Shown here: positions 46,579 through 55,015 of the stretch, one piece after another | How the letters are laid out: every line of letters begins with the position of its first letter | How positions within the stretch are numbered: position 1 is the stretch's first letter | NCBI RefSeq assembly: GCF_031432975.1 | Contig: NZ_CP133838.1 | Coordinates: 2,046,001-2,110,000 of the forward strand | Source: Buttiauxella selenatireducens | GTDB taxonomy: Bacteria > Pseudomonadota > Gammaproteobacteria > Enterobacterales > Enterobacteriaceae | Reading direction: 5' to 3' | Length of the DNA: 64,000 nt | Notes under the pieces: generated by a model | What the model was told of the DNA's origin: nothing | Seen by the model: only the letters and a program-made list of their open reading frames with translations | Databases searched by the model: none | Position numbers and translations under genes: made by a program

Positions 46579-47223
46579 ATGCACTCATCTACAAATCCCG
46601 CGTCAGAGTTAAACTCAACCGGCGATATTATCGTTCGGATTGGTAGCCTGACGCGTATGCTGCGTGACAGCTTGCGCGAGTTGGGCCTTGATCAGGCGAT
46701 TGCTGAAGCGGCAGAAGCCATTCCTGATGCCCGCGACCGTCTGGACTACGTGGTGCAAATGACCGCGCAAGCTGCCGAACGCGCACTGAACTGTGTGGAG
46801 TTGGCTCAACCTCACCAGAACAAACTGGAAAGTGATGCCAAAGCGTTAAATGGCCGCTGGGACGCCTGGTTTGAAAACCCTATTGAGCTGGGTGATGCAC
46901 GTGAACTGGTGACCGATACGCGTAATTATCTTTCTGCCGTGCCGTCGCATACCAGTTTCACCAACGCCCAGCTTCTGGAAATCATGATGGCGCAAGATTT
47001 CCAGGATTTAACCGGGCAGGTTATCAAGCGAATGATGGATGTTATCCAGGAAATTGAACGCCAGTTATTGATGGTGTTGATGGAGAACATGCCGGAACTG
47101 GATGCTCGGGCAAAACGTCCTGCTGACAGTCTGCTCAATGGCCCACAAATGAACGCCAGCGCGGCGGGTGTGGTGGCAAGCCAGGATCAGGTTGATGATT
47201 TGCTGGATAGTTTAGGGTTTTAG
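46579..47223 (+). CDS. cheZ: CheY phosphatase CheZ
   Basis: 214-residue phosphatase. The catalytic helix is visible as [20 protein letters not shown], with the Asp and Gln that dephosphorylate CheY. The C-terminal CheY-binding peptide is [11 protein letters not shown]. In E. coli flhB follows after a short gap; here 15.6 kb of inserted genes intervene. A decayed copy of its 3' end occurs at 52842-52933. Confidence 0.97.
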   Translation: MHSSTNPASELNSTGDIIVRIGSLTRMLRDSLRELGLDQAIAEAAEAIPDARDRLDYVVQMTAQAAERALNCVELAQPHQNKLESDAKALNGRWDAWFENPIELGDARELVTDTRNYLSAVPSHTSFTNAQLLEIMMAQDFQDLTGQVIKRMMDVIQEIERQLLMVLMENMPELDARAKRPADSLLNGPQMNASAAGVVASQDQVDDLLDSLGF

Positions 47224-47230
47224 GTGTGAA

Positions 47231-47260
47231 CATCGTGCGGGGAGGCTTCCCTGCACGATG
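47231..47260. terminator. Hairpin between cheZ and the convergent fimbrial operon
   Basis: CATCGTGCGGGGA pairs with TCCCTGCACGATG with one mismatch, in the 47-bp gap between convergent stop codons. It is a likely bidirectional terminator, with no clear T-run. Confidence 0.6.
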
Positions 47261-47270
47261 ATAATTGTCC

Positions 47271-48446
47271 TCAACGAATATCCATTTTTACCGTGACATT
47301 TCCTTCATAGTCGCCAGCGGCAGGGCGCGTAGAGGTCGTGCTAACAGGTGCGGCTTTTAGTTTTATGCTGCCATTTCCGTTGGTATCCAGCGTAACCGGA
47401 AAATCAAACGAACCATCCAGCACCACATCCTGATCGTTTTTGTCATACAGCCGAACCCCAAGGTCGTCGCGGCCCATCATCTTTGCAATCATTCCCTGCG
47501 GATCGCTCACGCCTTGATCGGCTGTTAACGTCAGTTTAATTTTGCCAGAGGTGCTTTCTACCGGGTTATCGCAATGATAAGAAATGTCCACGTCCCGAAG
47601 GCTATAGCCTTTCGGTGGCACGCCGGGTGTCCTGAAGTTGGAACTGACTACGCTGCCCAGTTCAATTTCAATCGTGTGCCCCGCATTAATCGTGCAGCTT
47701 AAAGGTGCCGTGAGTTTACCGCTGAGATAGACGTTAGAAACCAGTTGAGAGGTTGAAGCTGTACAACTGCCGTCTCGGTCAAACGAGAGGCAGGAATAAT
47801 ATTGAGCAACAAGGGTCGATGGAATGATTTCCTCCCCCAGGATGGCTTTCTTAATGTAAAACTTAGCGGCAATGACGTTCCATTTGAACTGCCGTTTAAC
47901 CCGGTTAGGTGGGCTTACCGGGCTGGATGAATCGCTGCAAACGGACTCAGACTCTTCGTAGATTGACCAGTTTTGTACACGCGAATTCATGTTCGCCATT
48001 GGCGTGGGATAGCTGTTGATGGGAATAGAGGTTAATCCCGCGCCGTCTGGGGAGTTAATGGCGTCGGTGTAACCTTGCACGCTAATATCAATATTGTTGG
48101 TTAAGAAGCCGTAAGTGCTGCTATGACCAGCGCTCAGTGGGCTTCCCACGGCCGTAAGCTCATTAATTTCTTCATTCGCTTCGAGGCTTGTTGGGCATTC
48201 ACAACTGGCTGTCATGACGGGGCCGTTACCCACAAGATGGCCTGGGTTTGACAAAATTTCCTTGCCGGTTTTGTTTATTCCGGCGGATAACTCCTGCTGA
48301 TAATCAATGCTGTAAGAGGTCGGGCCGTTAAAGCAGTTTTGCAGGACTTCTGCTGAGGCATCGACGTTTCCTAATAACAGTACGCAGCAAAGCAGGTTGC
48401 TGGTGTTAAGTGTCGGTCGGCAAAAATTAATGATGGTGGGTAACAT
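47271..48446 (-). CDS. Fimbrial tip adhesin-like protein
   Basis: 391-residue secreted protein, last gene of a chaperone-usher operon. It starts MLPTIINFCRPTLNTSNLLC with a hydrophobic signal region ending DASA. ATG at 48446 has GGAGCAGCCCG upstream and overlaps the usher stop. The N-terminal 200 residues have no family I recognise. The C-terminal part has pilin features, CTINAGHTIEIELGSVVSSN and YEGNVTVKMDIR, so this is a two-domain tip adhesin with a variable receptor-binding domain. Cys pairs suggest disulfides. Confidence 0.82.
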   Translation of the reverse strand: MLPTIINFCRPTLNTSNLLCCVLLLGNVDASAEVLQNCFNGPTSYSIDYQQELSAGINKTGKEILSNPGHLVGNGPVMTASCECPTSLEANEEINELTAVGSPLSAGHSSTYGFLTNNIDISVQGYTDAINSPDGAGLTSIPINSYPTPMANMNSRVQNWSIYEESESVCSDSSSPVSPPNRVKRQFKWNVIAAKFYIKKAILGEEIIPSTLVAQYYSCLSFDRDGSCTASTSQLVSNVYLSGKLTAPLSCTINAGHTIEIELGSVVSSNFRTPGVPPKGYSLRDVDISYHCDNPVESTSGKIKLTLTADQGVSDPQGMIAKMMGRDDLGVRLYDKNDQDVVLDGSFDFPVTLDTNGNGSIKLKAAPVSTTSTRPAAGDYEGNVTVKMDIR

Positions 48447-50997
48447 CGGGCTGCTCCTTGTTGCAGGTGGCACGCAATTCAAGTAACCCGGCTGGGTTTT
48501 CCGTTTGGGAGGGGGATTGGGGAAGCATCAGGGTGGCATGACACTGTTGAGCCGGTTGCTCGCCCCATTTTGCGGTGATATCAGTGTTGTCGGTAATCCC
48601 CGAGAGATACACCACACCGTTTTCATCAACAATTCCGCTTTGTGCAGGATTTTGAATGCTGGCCATGGCCCCGAACGGGACTAATTTAGCGTTCTCACGG
48701 GTCAATGTGATAAGCGTCCGATAGCCTTTGCGGGCATCGATATGTGCTATCACCGCGGCGTTACGGGTAGGAACTAAAGTGATTGCTGTCTCGCCGGTTT
48801 CTACATCATCAGGCAGGGTGGTGGTATCAACGCCGATGCGATTTTCCTGGTACGCACTGAGTGACGGAATAATCGCGTTGCCAAACCCGTCCGTTTGCAC
48901 GCCGCGTTGGTTTTCAAAACGAACGCCGGATGCGCCGTTAGCATCAATGATGGCGAACTCGTCGCCCAGGGGTTGTGACAGGGTGATTCCAGCCGGGTGC
49001 GCAACCCATGCTCCGCTGATGCCATAATTCAACTGGCTGCTGTTGTCTGTCGCGTAATAATATCCCGCATTCAGATTGGCATATTGCGAGCGATACGTAG
49101 CATAAACGCTACTGTTATCAGTCCCATCGTGATTAGTTTGGCTTTGTTGAAGTGAATAGTTGAGCCGTTGATCATCGAGCATCGTACCGCTTAACCCAAG
49201 CGTTTGGCTGGTGTTACCGTTGCGGCTATTACTGATGTTATAGGTTGCCCAACTGTTCGATAACCAGCGACTTAAAGGCACACTAAAACCAAAGGCTAAC
49301 ATGCGGTCATCTTGATTATCGTTGAGCTTGCTGTAGCTGTAGTTCAGATGCCAGCTAATCCCACTGATGACAGAACTCAGCCCGGCGGAGATGCTGCGCT
49401 CTTTATTATTGGTTCCCCAGTAATCTTGTTGATAGCCATTAATGTACAAACTACTGTTCAAAATGTTCTGATTGATGTTGATCTGAATGCGGCTGCGTTT
49501 GTTGTAATTAAATGACCAGTCATCTTCTTTACCCTCATCTTTTTGGTTTGCATCGGCAAAGCTATAGAAACCGCTGGTCGAATATCGGTAACTGGCGACG
49601 CTAAAGTTAGTGTCTGTGGTTTCAATGCTTTTGCTGTACATCATCCGCCAGGATTGACCCTGGCTTTTTTCACCGCTGTCGAGTTGCGCATCAGCCCACG
49701 TTACGTCGGCTGAAAGCGAGCCAAAATATCCCATCGCCATACCGAGGCCCGAAACCACAGACCCGTAATCGGGTGAGCCCACCAGACCGCCATAAACCGT
49801 AAAGTTATTGTTCAGGCCGTAAACGGCACTGCCTTGCACAAATCCAGGCTCATTGGTGTTGTTCTCGTCTCCTTGTGCGCGATATGTCCCGGCTGTGAGT
49901 TCATATTTGGTCTGGCCAGGTCGTTGCATTAAAGGGACGCTGGCATACGGTTGGGTGAAACGATGTTCAGTGCCATCCGCTTCCTTGATAGTAATATCAA
50001 GATCGCCGCTATTGGAGGTTGAGTTAATATCGGTCAGCGCAAAGGCACCTGGTGCGACGTTTGCCCGATAAATCAAATAGCCATTTTGCCGTACGGACAC
50101 TTCCGCATTGCTGTTGGCGATCCCACGGATGACCGGGGCAAAACCGCGCTGGTTAAAAGGGAGCATTTCTTCGTCCGAGGCGAGGTTAACCCCACGGTAT
50201 TGCAGGCTGTCAAAAACATCTCCCCGGGTGTTGCTTTCGCCAGCAGTAAACTGAGATTTTAATGTTTGTACATCGTGTTGAAGATAGGTCTGGAGTGCTT
50301 CCCAGCTTTGTTGGTCTTCATCTTTATTCCATGTTGAATAATTGCGTAATCGCCAACCGCCAACGTTCAGTCCGCTGCGTAAATTCAGATACTGATTGGT
50401 GGACGTTGTGTTGTCACTGCCCTCGGATTGCGAGGCCGCAAAGGCATAATCCGAAAACAAAACCGGAACACCATCGTCCCACAAGGCAGGATCAACACCG
50501 CCTTGGTTCGCCTGAAAAACGGCAATTTGCGGCATACTGATGTTTAAGGTGAGTTTGTTGAAATCGAACTCGGTGGTGGCGGCAGGGATGTAATCACCCA
50601 GCGGTTTAGCCAGCGGAGTATCGGGCGGTGATGCGACAAGCTCGGGGAAAGCATCCACTCTGACTCCCCATTTGCGCAGCATCCTGGGCGTAAGCTGGGG
50701 TTGCAGCGAACCATCAGCGGCATTGGTGAAGGCGATGTTTCCGATACCCAGGCGCTGTTTATTCATTATCGTAATGGTTTGATAAGTGCCGGGCAGCTGC
50801 GCTTTAGTATTTGAAAAGAGAGATAAATCAACATCCTGATATAGCCTGGGATCCCCCTCCAATTCTGATGCATTAAAGATGTACTCGCCCGCAGTAGCGG
50901 AGTGGGAAGACAAGAGATAGACACCGGTGAGACAGCGTAAAAACGCGTTAAGCCTCCATGAGAAAAAAGGAAAAATGCTGTTGGCGTGATTTGACAT
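48427..50997 (-). CDS. Outer-membrane fimbrial usher (FimD/PapC family)
   Basis: 856-residue usher with N-terminal domain GEYIFNASELEGDPRLYQDV then DLSLFSN, a plug/barrel with AVIRGIANSNAEVSVRQNGY and YASVPLMQRPGQTKYELTAG, and a C-terminal Cys pair in the CTD2-like domain. The full-length FimD/PapC layout differs from the 797-residue Csu-like usher at 37287-39680, so the two pili are unrelated. It overlaps the adhesin gene by 20 bp and is 20 bp from the chaperone gene. Confidence 0.92.
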   Translation of the reverse strand: MSNHANSIFPFFSWRLNAFLRCLTGVYLLSSHSATAGEYIFNASELEGDPRLYQDVDLSLFSNTKAQLPGTYQTITIMNKQRLGIGNIAFTNAADGSLQPQLTPRMLRKWGVRVDAFPELVASPPDTPLAKPLGDYIPAATTEFDFNKLTLNISMPQIAVFQANQGGVDPALWDDGVPVLFSDYAFAASQSEGSDNTTSTNQYLNLRSGLNVGGWRLRNYSTWNKDEDQQSWEALQTYLQHDVQTLKSQFTAGESNTRGDVFDSLQYRGVNLASDEEMLPFNQRGFAPVIRGIANSNAEVSVRQNGYLIYRANVAPGAFALTDINSTSNSGDLDITIKEADGTEHRFTQPYASVPLMQRPGQTKYELTAGTYRAQGDENNTNEPGFVQGSAVYGLNNNFTVYGGLVGSPDYGSVVSGLGMAMGYFGSLSADVTWADAQLDSGEKSQGQSWRMMYSKSIETTDTNFSVASYRYSTSGFYSFADANQKDEGKEDDWSFNYNKRSRIQININQNILNSSLYINGYQQDYWGTNNKERSISAGLSSVISGISWHLNYSYSKLNDNQDDRMLAFGFSVPLSRWLSNSWATYNISNSRNGNTSQTLGLSGTMLDDQRLNYSLQQSQTNHDGTDNSSVYATYRSQYANLNAGYYYATDNSSQLNYGISGAWVAHPAGITLSQPLGDEFAIIDANGASGVRFENQRGVQTDGFGNAIIPSLSAYQENRIGVDTTTLPDDVETGETAITLVPTRNAAVIAHIDARKGYRTLITLTRENAKLVPFGAMASIQNPAQSGIVDENGVVYLSGITDNTDITAKWGEQPAQQCHATLMLPQSPSQTENPAGLLELRATCNKEQPDVTHHH

Positions 50998-51017
50998 TTT
51001 TTTGCGTCATCCATGGG

Positions 51018-51710
51018 TTATTGATAACTGGCCTCAAATTTCTCCGAGGCATTACCGTAATCAGTAATGCAGTGCCAGTTGACGTTCCTTGCCGTAGCCG
51101 TGGAGGGGATTTCAATTTGAACGGTACTTTTTGGGGCGACCATATCGGCTTTAGGTACGGGTGTAGACCCCAGTAATAAGGAGTCAAAGACAACGTAAAA
51201 TGCCGCATTGTTGGTGATAGAAAGTGCGCTGCCCTGACGTTGAAATTCCAGGTTTTTACAGGCTTCTGCTGGTGTACCATCGAGGTTTTTAGGACGGAAA
51301 AAGAGTTTCAAACGGGTTTTGAAAATCAATTTGAGGATGTTTTTTTCTTCATCATCTTTGGGCGTTGCCGGAATGGTGCGGACATTAAGATAAAAGAGTG
51401 ATTCACGATCCTTCGCCACTGCGGCGCCCGTCCACGAAATACGCAGGCTTTGTTCTTTTTGTGCATCAAGGCGGAATAAGGGCGGGGTAACAATAAACGG
51501 GCCACGTGTTTTTCCATCACCTGTATCTGTCCAGGATTGCACCAGCCACGGAGATGATTTTTCAGTATTTGTTAACGATAAAGCGACTTCTCTTTTATTT
51601 GCATCATAAACAACACGTGTTCGCCCTATTTGTATGCCATTCGCGTGGCCCTGAGACATAAACGATGCCGATAAGATAATAAGACAGCCTGTGAGAAAAA
51701 TGCTGCGCAT
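51018..51710 (-). CDS. Fimbrial periplasmic chaperone (PapD-like)
   Basis: 230-residue chaperone. Signal peptide MRSIFLTGCLIILSASFMSQ ending GHANG, then IQIGRTRVVYDANKREVALS with the subunit-anchoring Arg and IFKTRLKLFFRPKNLDGTP with the Lys and G1 strand. The short F1-G1 loop is of FGS type. Located between subunit and usher genes of the minus-strand fimbrial operon. Confidence 0.92.
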   Translation of the reverse strand: MRSIFLTGCLIILSASFMSQGHANGIQIGRTRVVYDANKREVALSLTNTEKSSPWLVQSWTDTGDGKTRGPFIVTPPLFRLDAQKEQSLRISWTGAAVAKDRESLFYLNVRTIPATPKDDEEKNILKLIFKTRLKLFFRPKNLDGTPAEACKNLEFQRQGSALSITNNAAFYVVFDSLLLGSTPVPKADMVAPKSTVQIEIPSTATARNVNWHCITDYGNASEKFEASYQ

Positions 51711-51749
51711 AGGAGTCCTTTCGTATTTTTTTAATAATGCAAAAATGAC

Positions 51750-51781
51750 GTAAAACGCCAGCAGGGGAACTGGTGTTTTAC
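51750..51781 (-). terminator. Intercistronic hairpin after the major pilin gene
   Basis: GTAAAACGCCAG pairs with CTGGTGTTTTAC around an 8-nt loop. On the minus strand it is followed by GTCATTTTTGC. This fits a partial terminator that keeps major pilin expression higher than chaperone and usher. Confidence 0.65.
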
Positions 51782-51851
51782 GGGTTAAGAATAAGAGGGA
51801 TATCTCCCGTTTTAGCGAGGGAAATAGTCAACTCCTAAAAGTATATTCACG

Positions 51852-52418
51852 CTATCGATACAAAATATTTACCGTCATATCTGCATCTGCCGGGCCTGCG
51901 GTGACAGGAATCGCAAAGGCTTTATAACGCGCGTTGAAATCCGCAATAATGCTATCGTTTGCAAGAGACGGAAGCCCTAATTCAATACTCTTCTCATCGG
52001 TTCCATCCATTTTTAGCAACGTAGTGCTGCCTTTCAGGCTAACCGCAATACCCACATTGGTAGCGGCGGTGGCAGCAGCGGAGCTGACATCCAGCAAATT
52101 ATTGCTATTGGTTAATGCCGTTGGACCTTCGAAGGTGAGATGGATATTGGGTAGGCCAGCGGAGGTGACAGGGCAGTTGATAAGCTCAATACTAAACGGT
52201 ACCAGGTCAGATTCATCGCTAACCTGGGTGAAAAGCGATGTGGGGTATGTACCTAAAGGGACATTATTAGTCGTACCTGTATCCCCTTTGATGGTGCAAC
52301 TGGGTTCGATAATTTCACCCGTGAAATGAACAATCCCGGCATTCATTTCGGCCCCGTAAGCGCTGGTTGCAGAAATAGAGACGAGTGCTGAGAGCAACAA
52401 CAATTTCCTTAACAACAT
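51852..52418 (-). CDS. Major fimbrial subunit
   Basis: 188-residue pilin, first gene of the fimbrial operon. Signal peptide MLLRKLLLLSALVSISATSA ending YGAE, then the classical motif GIVHFTGEIIEPSCTIKGDT (donor-strand acceptor with Cys) and C-terminal ADADMTVNILYR. ATG at 52418 has GGAGAAG upstream; a 12-residue extension does not. Confidence 0.9.
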   Translation of the reverse strand: MLLRKLLLLSALVSISATSAYGAEMNAGIVHFTGEIIEPSCTIKGDTGTTNNVPLGTYPTSLFTQVSDESDLVPFSIELINCPVTSAGLPNIHLTFEGPTALTNSNNLLDVSSAAATAATNVGIAVSLKGSTTLLKMDGTDEKSIELGLPSLANDSIIADFNARYKAFAIPVTAGPADADMTVNILYR

Positions 52419-52962
52419 TTGAACTTCTCCATGTGTGAAGATACTGGAATACATGAAAAATCATGATTTCAATAAATGATATAATTGCATTGTTGAGATA
52501 AAATTTTCGCATGTAATACATAATCATTACTTAACAGTTCAATAAGCACTAATTAAAACTTCATTTCTCCGCGCTGAATGATTGGCATAGTATATATATT
52601 CGCTGTTCTGGTAAAAGTCTTTTTTAAATCAGGGTATAAGTAATTCTAAATGTGTTTTTATGGGTGTTATTCATCGGGATGATCATTACGATGCCAAAGA
52701 TCGATAATGTAAATATATCTATGTTGATGGTTGTGATTAATATAATGTGTTTGTGAATAACGTGTTTTAGTAATAAGGCGTGATTCTCTATAAGTTCGCT
52801 CAGTACGCTAGTATTCCCCATTAAGTCCCTGAATGACACAGTTTAACCGGGCAGGTTATCAGACGCAGTTATCCAGGAAATTGAACGCCAATGCAACTGG
52901 CGTTGTAGCAAGCCAGGATCAGGTTGATGATTTCCACGATGATTTTGATTCCTGCCCGATAG
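52419..52962. other. AT-rich fimbrial promoter region with a cheZ relic at its far end
   Basis: About 420 bp upstream of the pilin are very AT-rich and probably hold its promoter. I reject the 71-codon minus-strand reading frame in it. The last part, 52842-52933, is the cheZ fragment annotated separately. Confidence 0.5.
52842..52933 (+). pseudogene. Decayed duplicate of the cheZ 3' end
   Basis: TTTAACCGGGCAGGTTATC (19 bases), GTTATCCAGGAAATTGAACG plus CCA, and a 26-base run starting GCAAGCCAGGATCAGG all match cheZ (from about 47005, 47040 and 47174) in the same order and strand. Two internal segments are deleted and the final codons are lost. The fimbrial operon is thus bracketed by direct cheZ copies. 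This marks one boundary of an insertion or a duplication. Confidence 0.88.
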
Positions 52963-53862
52963 CTAAACGCCCTCCCGCAATAATCCAATCACTCTTCCTA
53001 TGAGTTCATCCCCCATATTTTGTTTATGGATATGCGCCACGTATTTCACATTTCCTCTATTAATAAAGTCGCATTGCACTTCCCGGATGGGGATGATTTT
53101 TTTCAATATCTGCACATAGCGGGAGGGGCAAAAGACTAATAAATCATCAAATATGCTTGCCAGAATAAGGTTGAAATGTGAATCACTGACAATAACCGGA
53201 TCGGTTTCTCGTAACGCAATCGCTTCGGCGGCATCCGTTCGCAAAAGAGTGCGGTAAAAAGGGGAGCCAAACCCGACGTATCTTTCTTTTGCAAATTGCT
53301 CTCTAGTGATGCTTTCACCGACTGTCTTGTGGTCATTGCGACAAATTAGCGTGAAATCCAGATCGAACAGAGGGCGGGCGACCAAACTGCTGTCCCCCGG
53401 CAGTTGCAGGCCAATATCAATGTCTATTTCTTTGTTACGCAGTTTACTGACGCGCTGTTCGCTATCAAGCGTGACATAGCGGAATTCGGCACTGCACTCG
53501 TCGGGGATAATATGCTGTCTGAGAAGCTTCTCGGTTAACCAAAACTCAGTAAGCGGATCACAGCGGATATAAACACTTCGTTTTGTGTTCTGAGAAATTG
53601 ACTTGAGGTTAAGAACGTTTGTGATATCTGCATCTATTACTTTGAATTTGTTGTAAAGATTCATCGCAAGCGCAGTCGGCATGACACCATTGAGGGTGCG
53701 TGTAAATAAGGGATCGTGGTAATGATCACGCATTTTTTTTACCGCATAGCTTACTGCTGAAGGCGCAACATTAAGCACCTCTGCCGCGTTAGCCATACTG
53801 CGAGTTTCAACGATGATGACCAGGTAACGTATTAAATTATAATCAAATTTTTTCGAATCCAT
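52963..53862 (-). CDS. LysR-family transcriptional regulator
   Basis: 299-residue regulator. The winged helix-turn-helix at residues 8-65 reads LIRYLVIIVETRSMANAAEV followed by LNVAPSAVSYAVKKMR, and a substrate-binding-like domain fills the rest. The ribosome-binding site is weak (AGAC). It lies between the fimbrial operon and the wHTH/autotransporter genes. It may control either, or be unrelated; ligand unknown. Confidence 0.88.
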   Translation of the reverse strand: MDSKKFDYNLIRYLVIIVETRSMANAAEVLNVAPSAVSYAVKKMRDHYHDPLFTRTLNGVMPTALAMNLYNKFKVIDADITNVLNLKSISQNTKRSVYIRCDPLTEFWLTEKLLRQHIIPDECSAEFRYVTLDSEQRVSKLRNKEIDIDIGLQLPGDSSLVARPLFDLDFTLICRNDHKTVGESITREQFAKERYVGFGSPFYRTLLRTDAAEAIALRETDPVIVSDSHFNLILASIFDDLLVFCPSRYVQILKKIIPIREVQCDFINRGNVKYVAHIHKQNMGDELIGRVIGLLREGV

Positions 53863-54426
53863 CGCGTCTATCGACTGGTTTATGTAGAAGAGGTTTAGCT
53901 TTGAGTATAGTTCAGCTAATTTTTACGTGAATGCAATTCTGCTCATTCATTTTTGTGATGAATGTATTTGTGGTTCAATAGCCCTGTCCCGGAATGTTGA
54001 AGATGTCCTGTTGTTTCCATTAACATGATTTTAACTTTCAGGGCGCCAGGTCGTTAATTTAAATAAGTCCTCAATAACATTTCAGAATGTACGTATAAAT
54101 TATCCTTTTTTGGACTCTCTTTTTTTATAGATAAATCATGATGGTTTCGTACTGATCAGCATTTGTCACTGCCAGTAAACAAAAAACAAGATTATCCGTT
54201 GAGTCTGTGGCTTAGGCGTCTCTGATGAAAAATGCTGACATTTTTAATTTTGCAGAGTTAACGTCTGTCGATGTGCGCCTCACAGATACTAACATCTACA
54301 TTTAACACTATTTAAACATCATCCATCTCGCAGGTTCATTGGATTACTGATTCATGGTGTTTATATAAAATACGAGTAATTGCACGATTGCTTTAAAACG
54401 AAGCTCAATCAAATCAGGGCAAAATT
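53863..54426. other. AT-rich gap between LysR and the winged-helix regulator
   Basis: 564 bp with no convincing gene and strong AT bias. It holds divergent promoters for the two regulators. No repeat or known operator stands out. Confidence 0.4.
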
Positions 54427-54816
54427 ATGTTCAGGACGACTTTTGGATTCTTGATCAACGACAATATTCAAATTGATATACATAACCGTAGAATTATAAA
54501 GCTCGACATAGAAGAAGATCGCAAACCCTATGTTCTTAATGTCAGCGTCATTTCCATTAAGGATCTGCAAATGATGTTGCTGGCATATTTACTGGCTAAT
54601 GGGATTAGGCACCCGGTTAAGCGGGACGATATCTTAAAAAATGTCTGGGATAACAGAGATCTGAAATCCTCCAGTCAGATTCTATGGGCCACCTTAAAAG
54701 ACCTTAAATCTAATCTTTCGCGAGTGGGTTTAGGCGAGGATTTTATTGTTAGCGATAAAGGGGCAAAGTACAGCATTAATGCTATGAAAGTGCAGGCGCT
54801 ATATATGGGAATCTGA
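54427..54816 (+). CDS. Small winged-helix (OmpR/ToxR-type) transcriptional regulator
   Basis: 129-residue protein with a C-terminal winged-helix resembling the DNA-binding domains of CadC/ToxR and OmpR: LLAYLLANGIRHPVKRDDIL then KNVWDNR, and LWATLKDLKSNLSRVGLGED then FIVSDKGAKYSI. It lacks a receiver domain and a membrane helix. It is immediately upstream of the giant autotransporter (200 bp gap) and is a good candidate for its activator or repressor. Confidence 0.75.
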   Translation: MFRTTFGFLINDNIQIDIHNRRIIKLDIEEDRKPYVLNVSVISIKDLQMMLLAYLLANGIRHPVKRDDILKNVWDNRDLKSSSQILWATLKDLKSNLSRVGLGEDFIVSDKGAKYSINAMKVQALYMGI

Positions 54817-54865
54817 AGGAGTAGAGATACACTACATTAAAGTAGTTCGCATTATCGTTTTAACA

Positions 54866-54944
54866 ACAAAATCAGTCATATGTATTCATTGTTTATCCAC
54901 TTGATAGTGGAGGCCTGACTATACATTAAATTCACTGATTTTGT
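54866..54944. promoter_or_regulatory. Spaced perfect inverted repeat upstream of the autotransporter
   Basis: ACAAAATCAGT (54866-54876) and its exact complement ACTGATTTTGT (54934-54944) are separated by 57 bases and lie 71-150 bases before the autotransporter start. Between them CCACTTGATAGTGG forms a smaller palindrome. This could be a pair of operator half-sites or a leader RNA structure. Confidence 0.5.
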
Positions 54945-55015
54945 CTTACGGGTTGAATAAATACCTTATTTAACCTTAACAAAGTTAATTATATTTAAGC
55001 ATGATCGGGTGTCTT

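Noticed and set aside
52624-52839. 71-codon minus-strand frame upstream of the pilin gene
   Set aside because: Very AT-rich with no convincing ribosome-binding site or family, lying next to degraded cheZ sequence.
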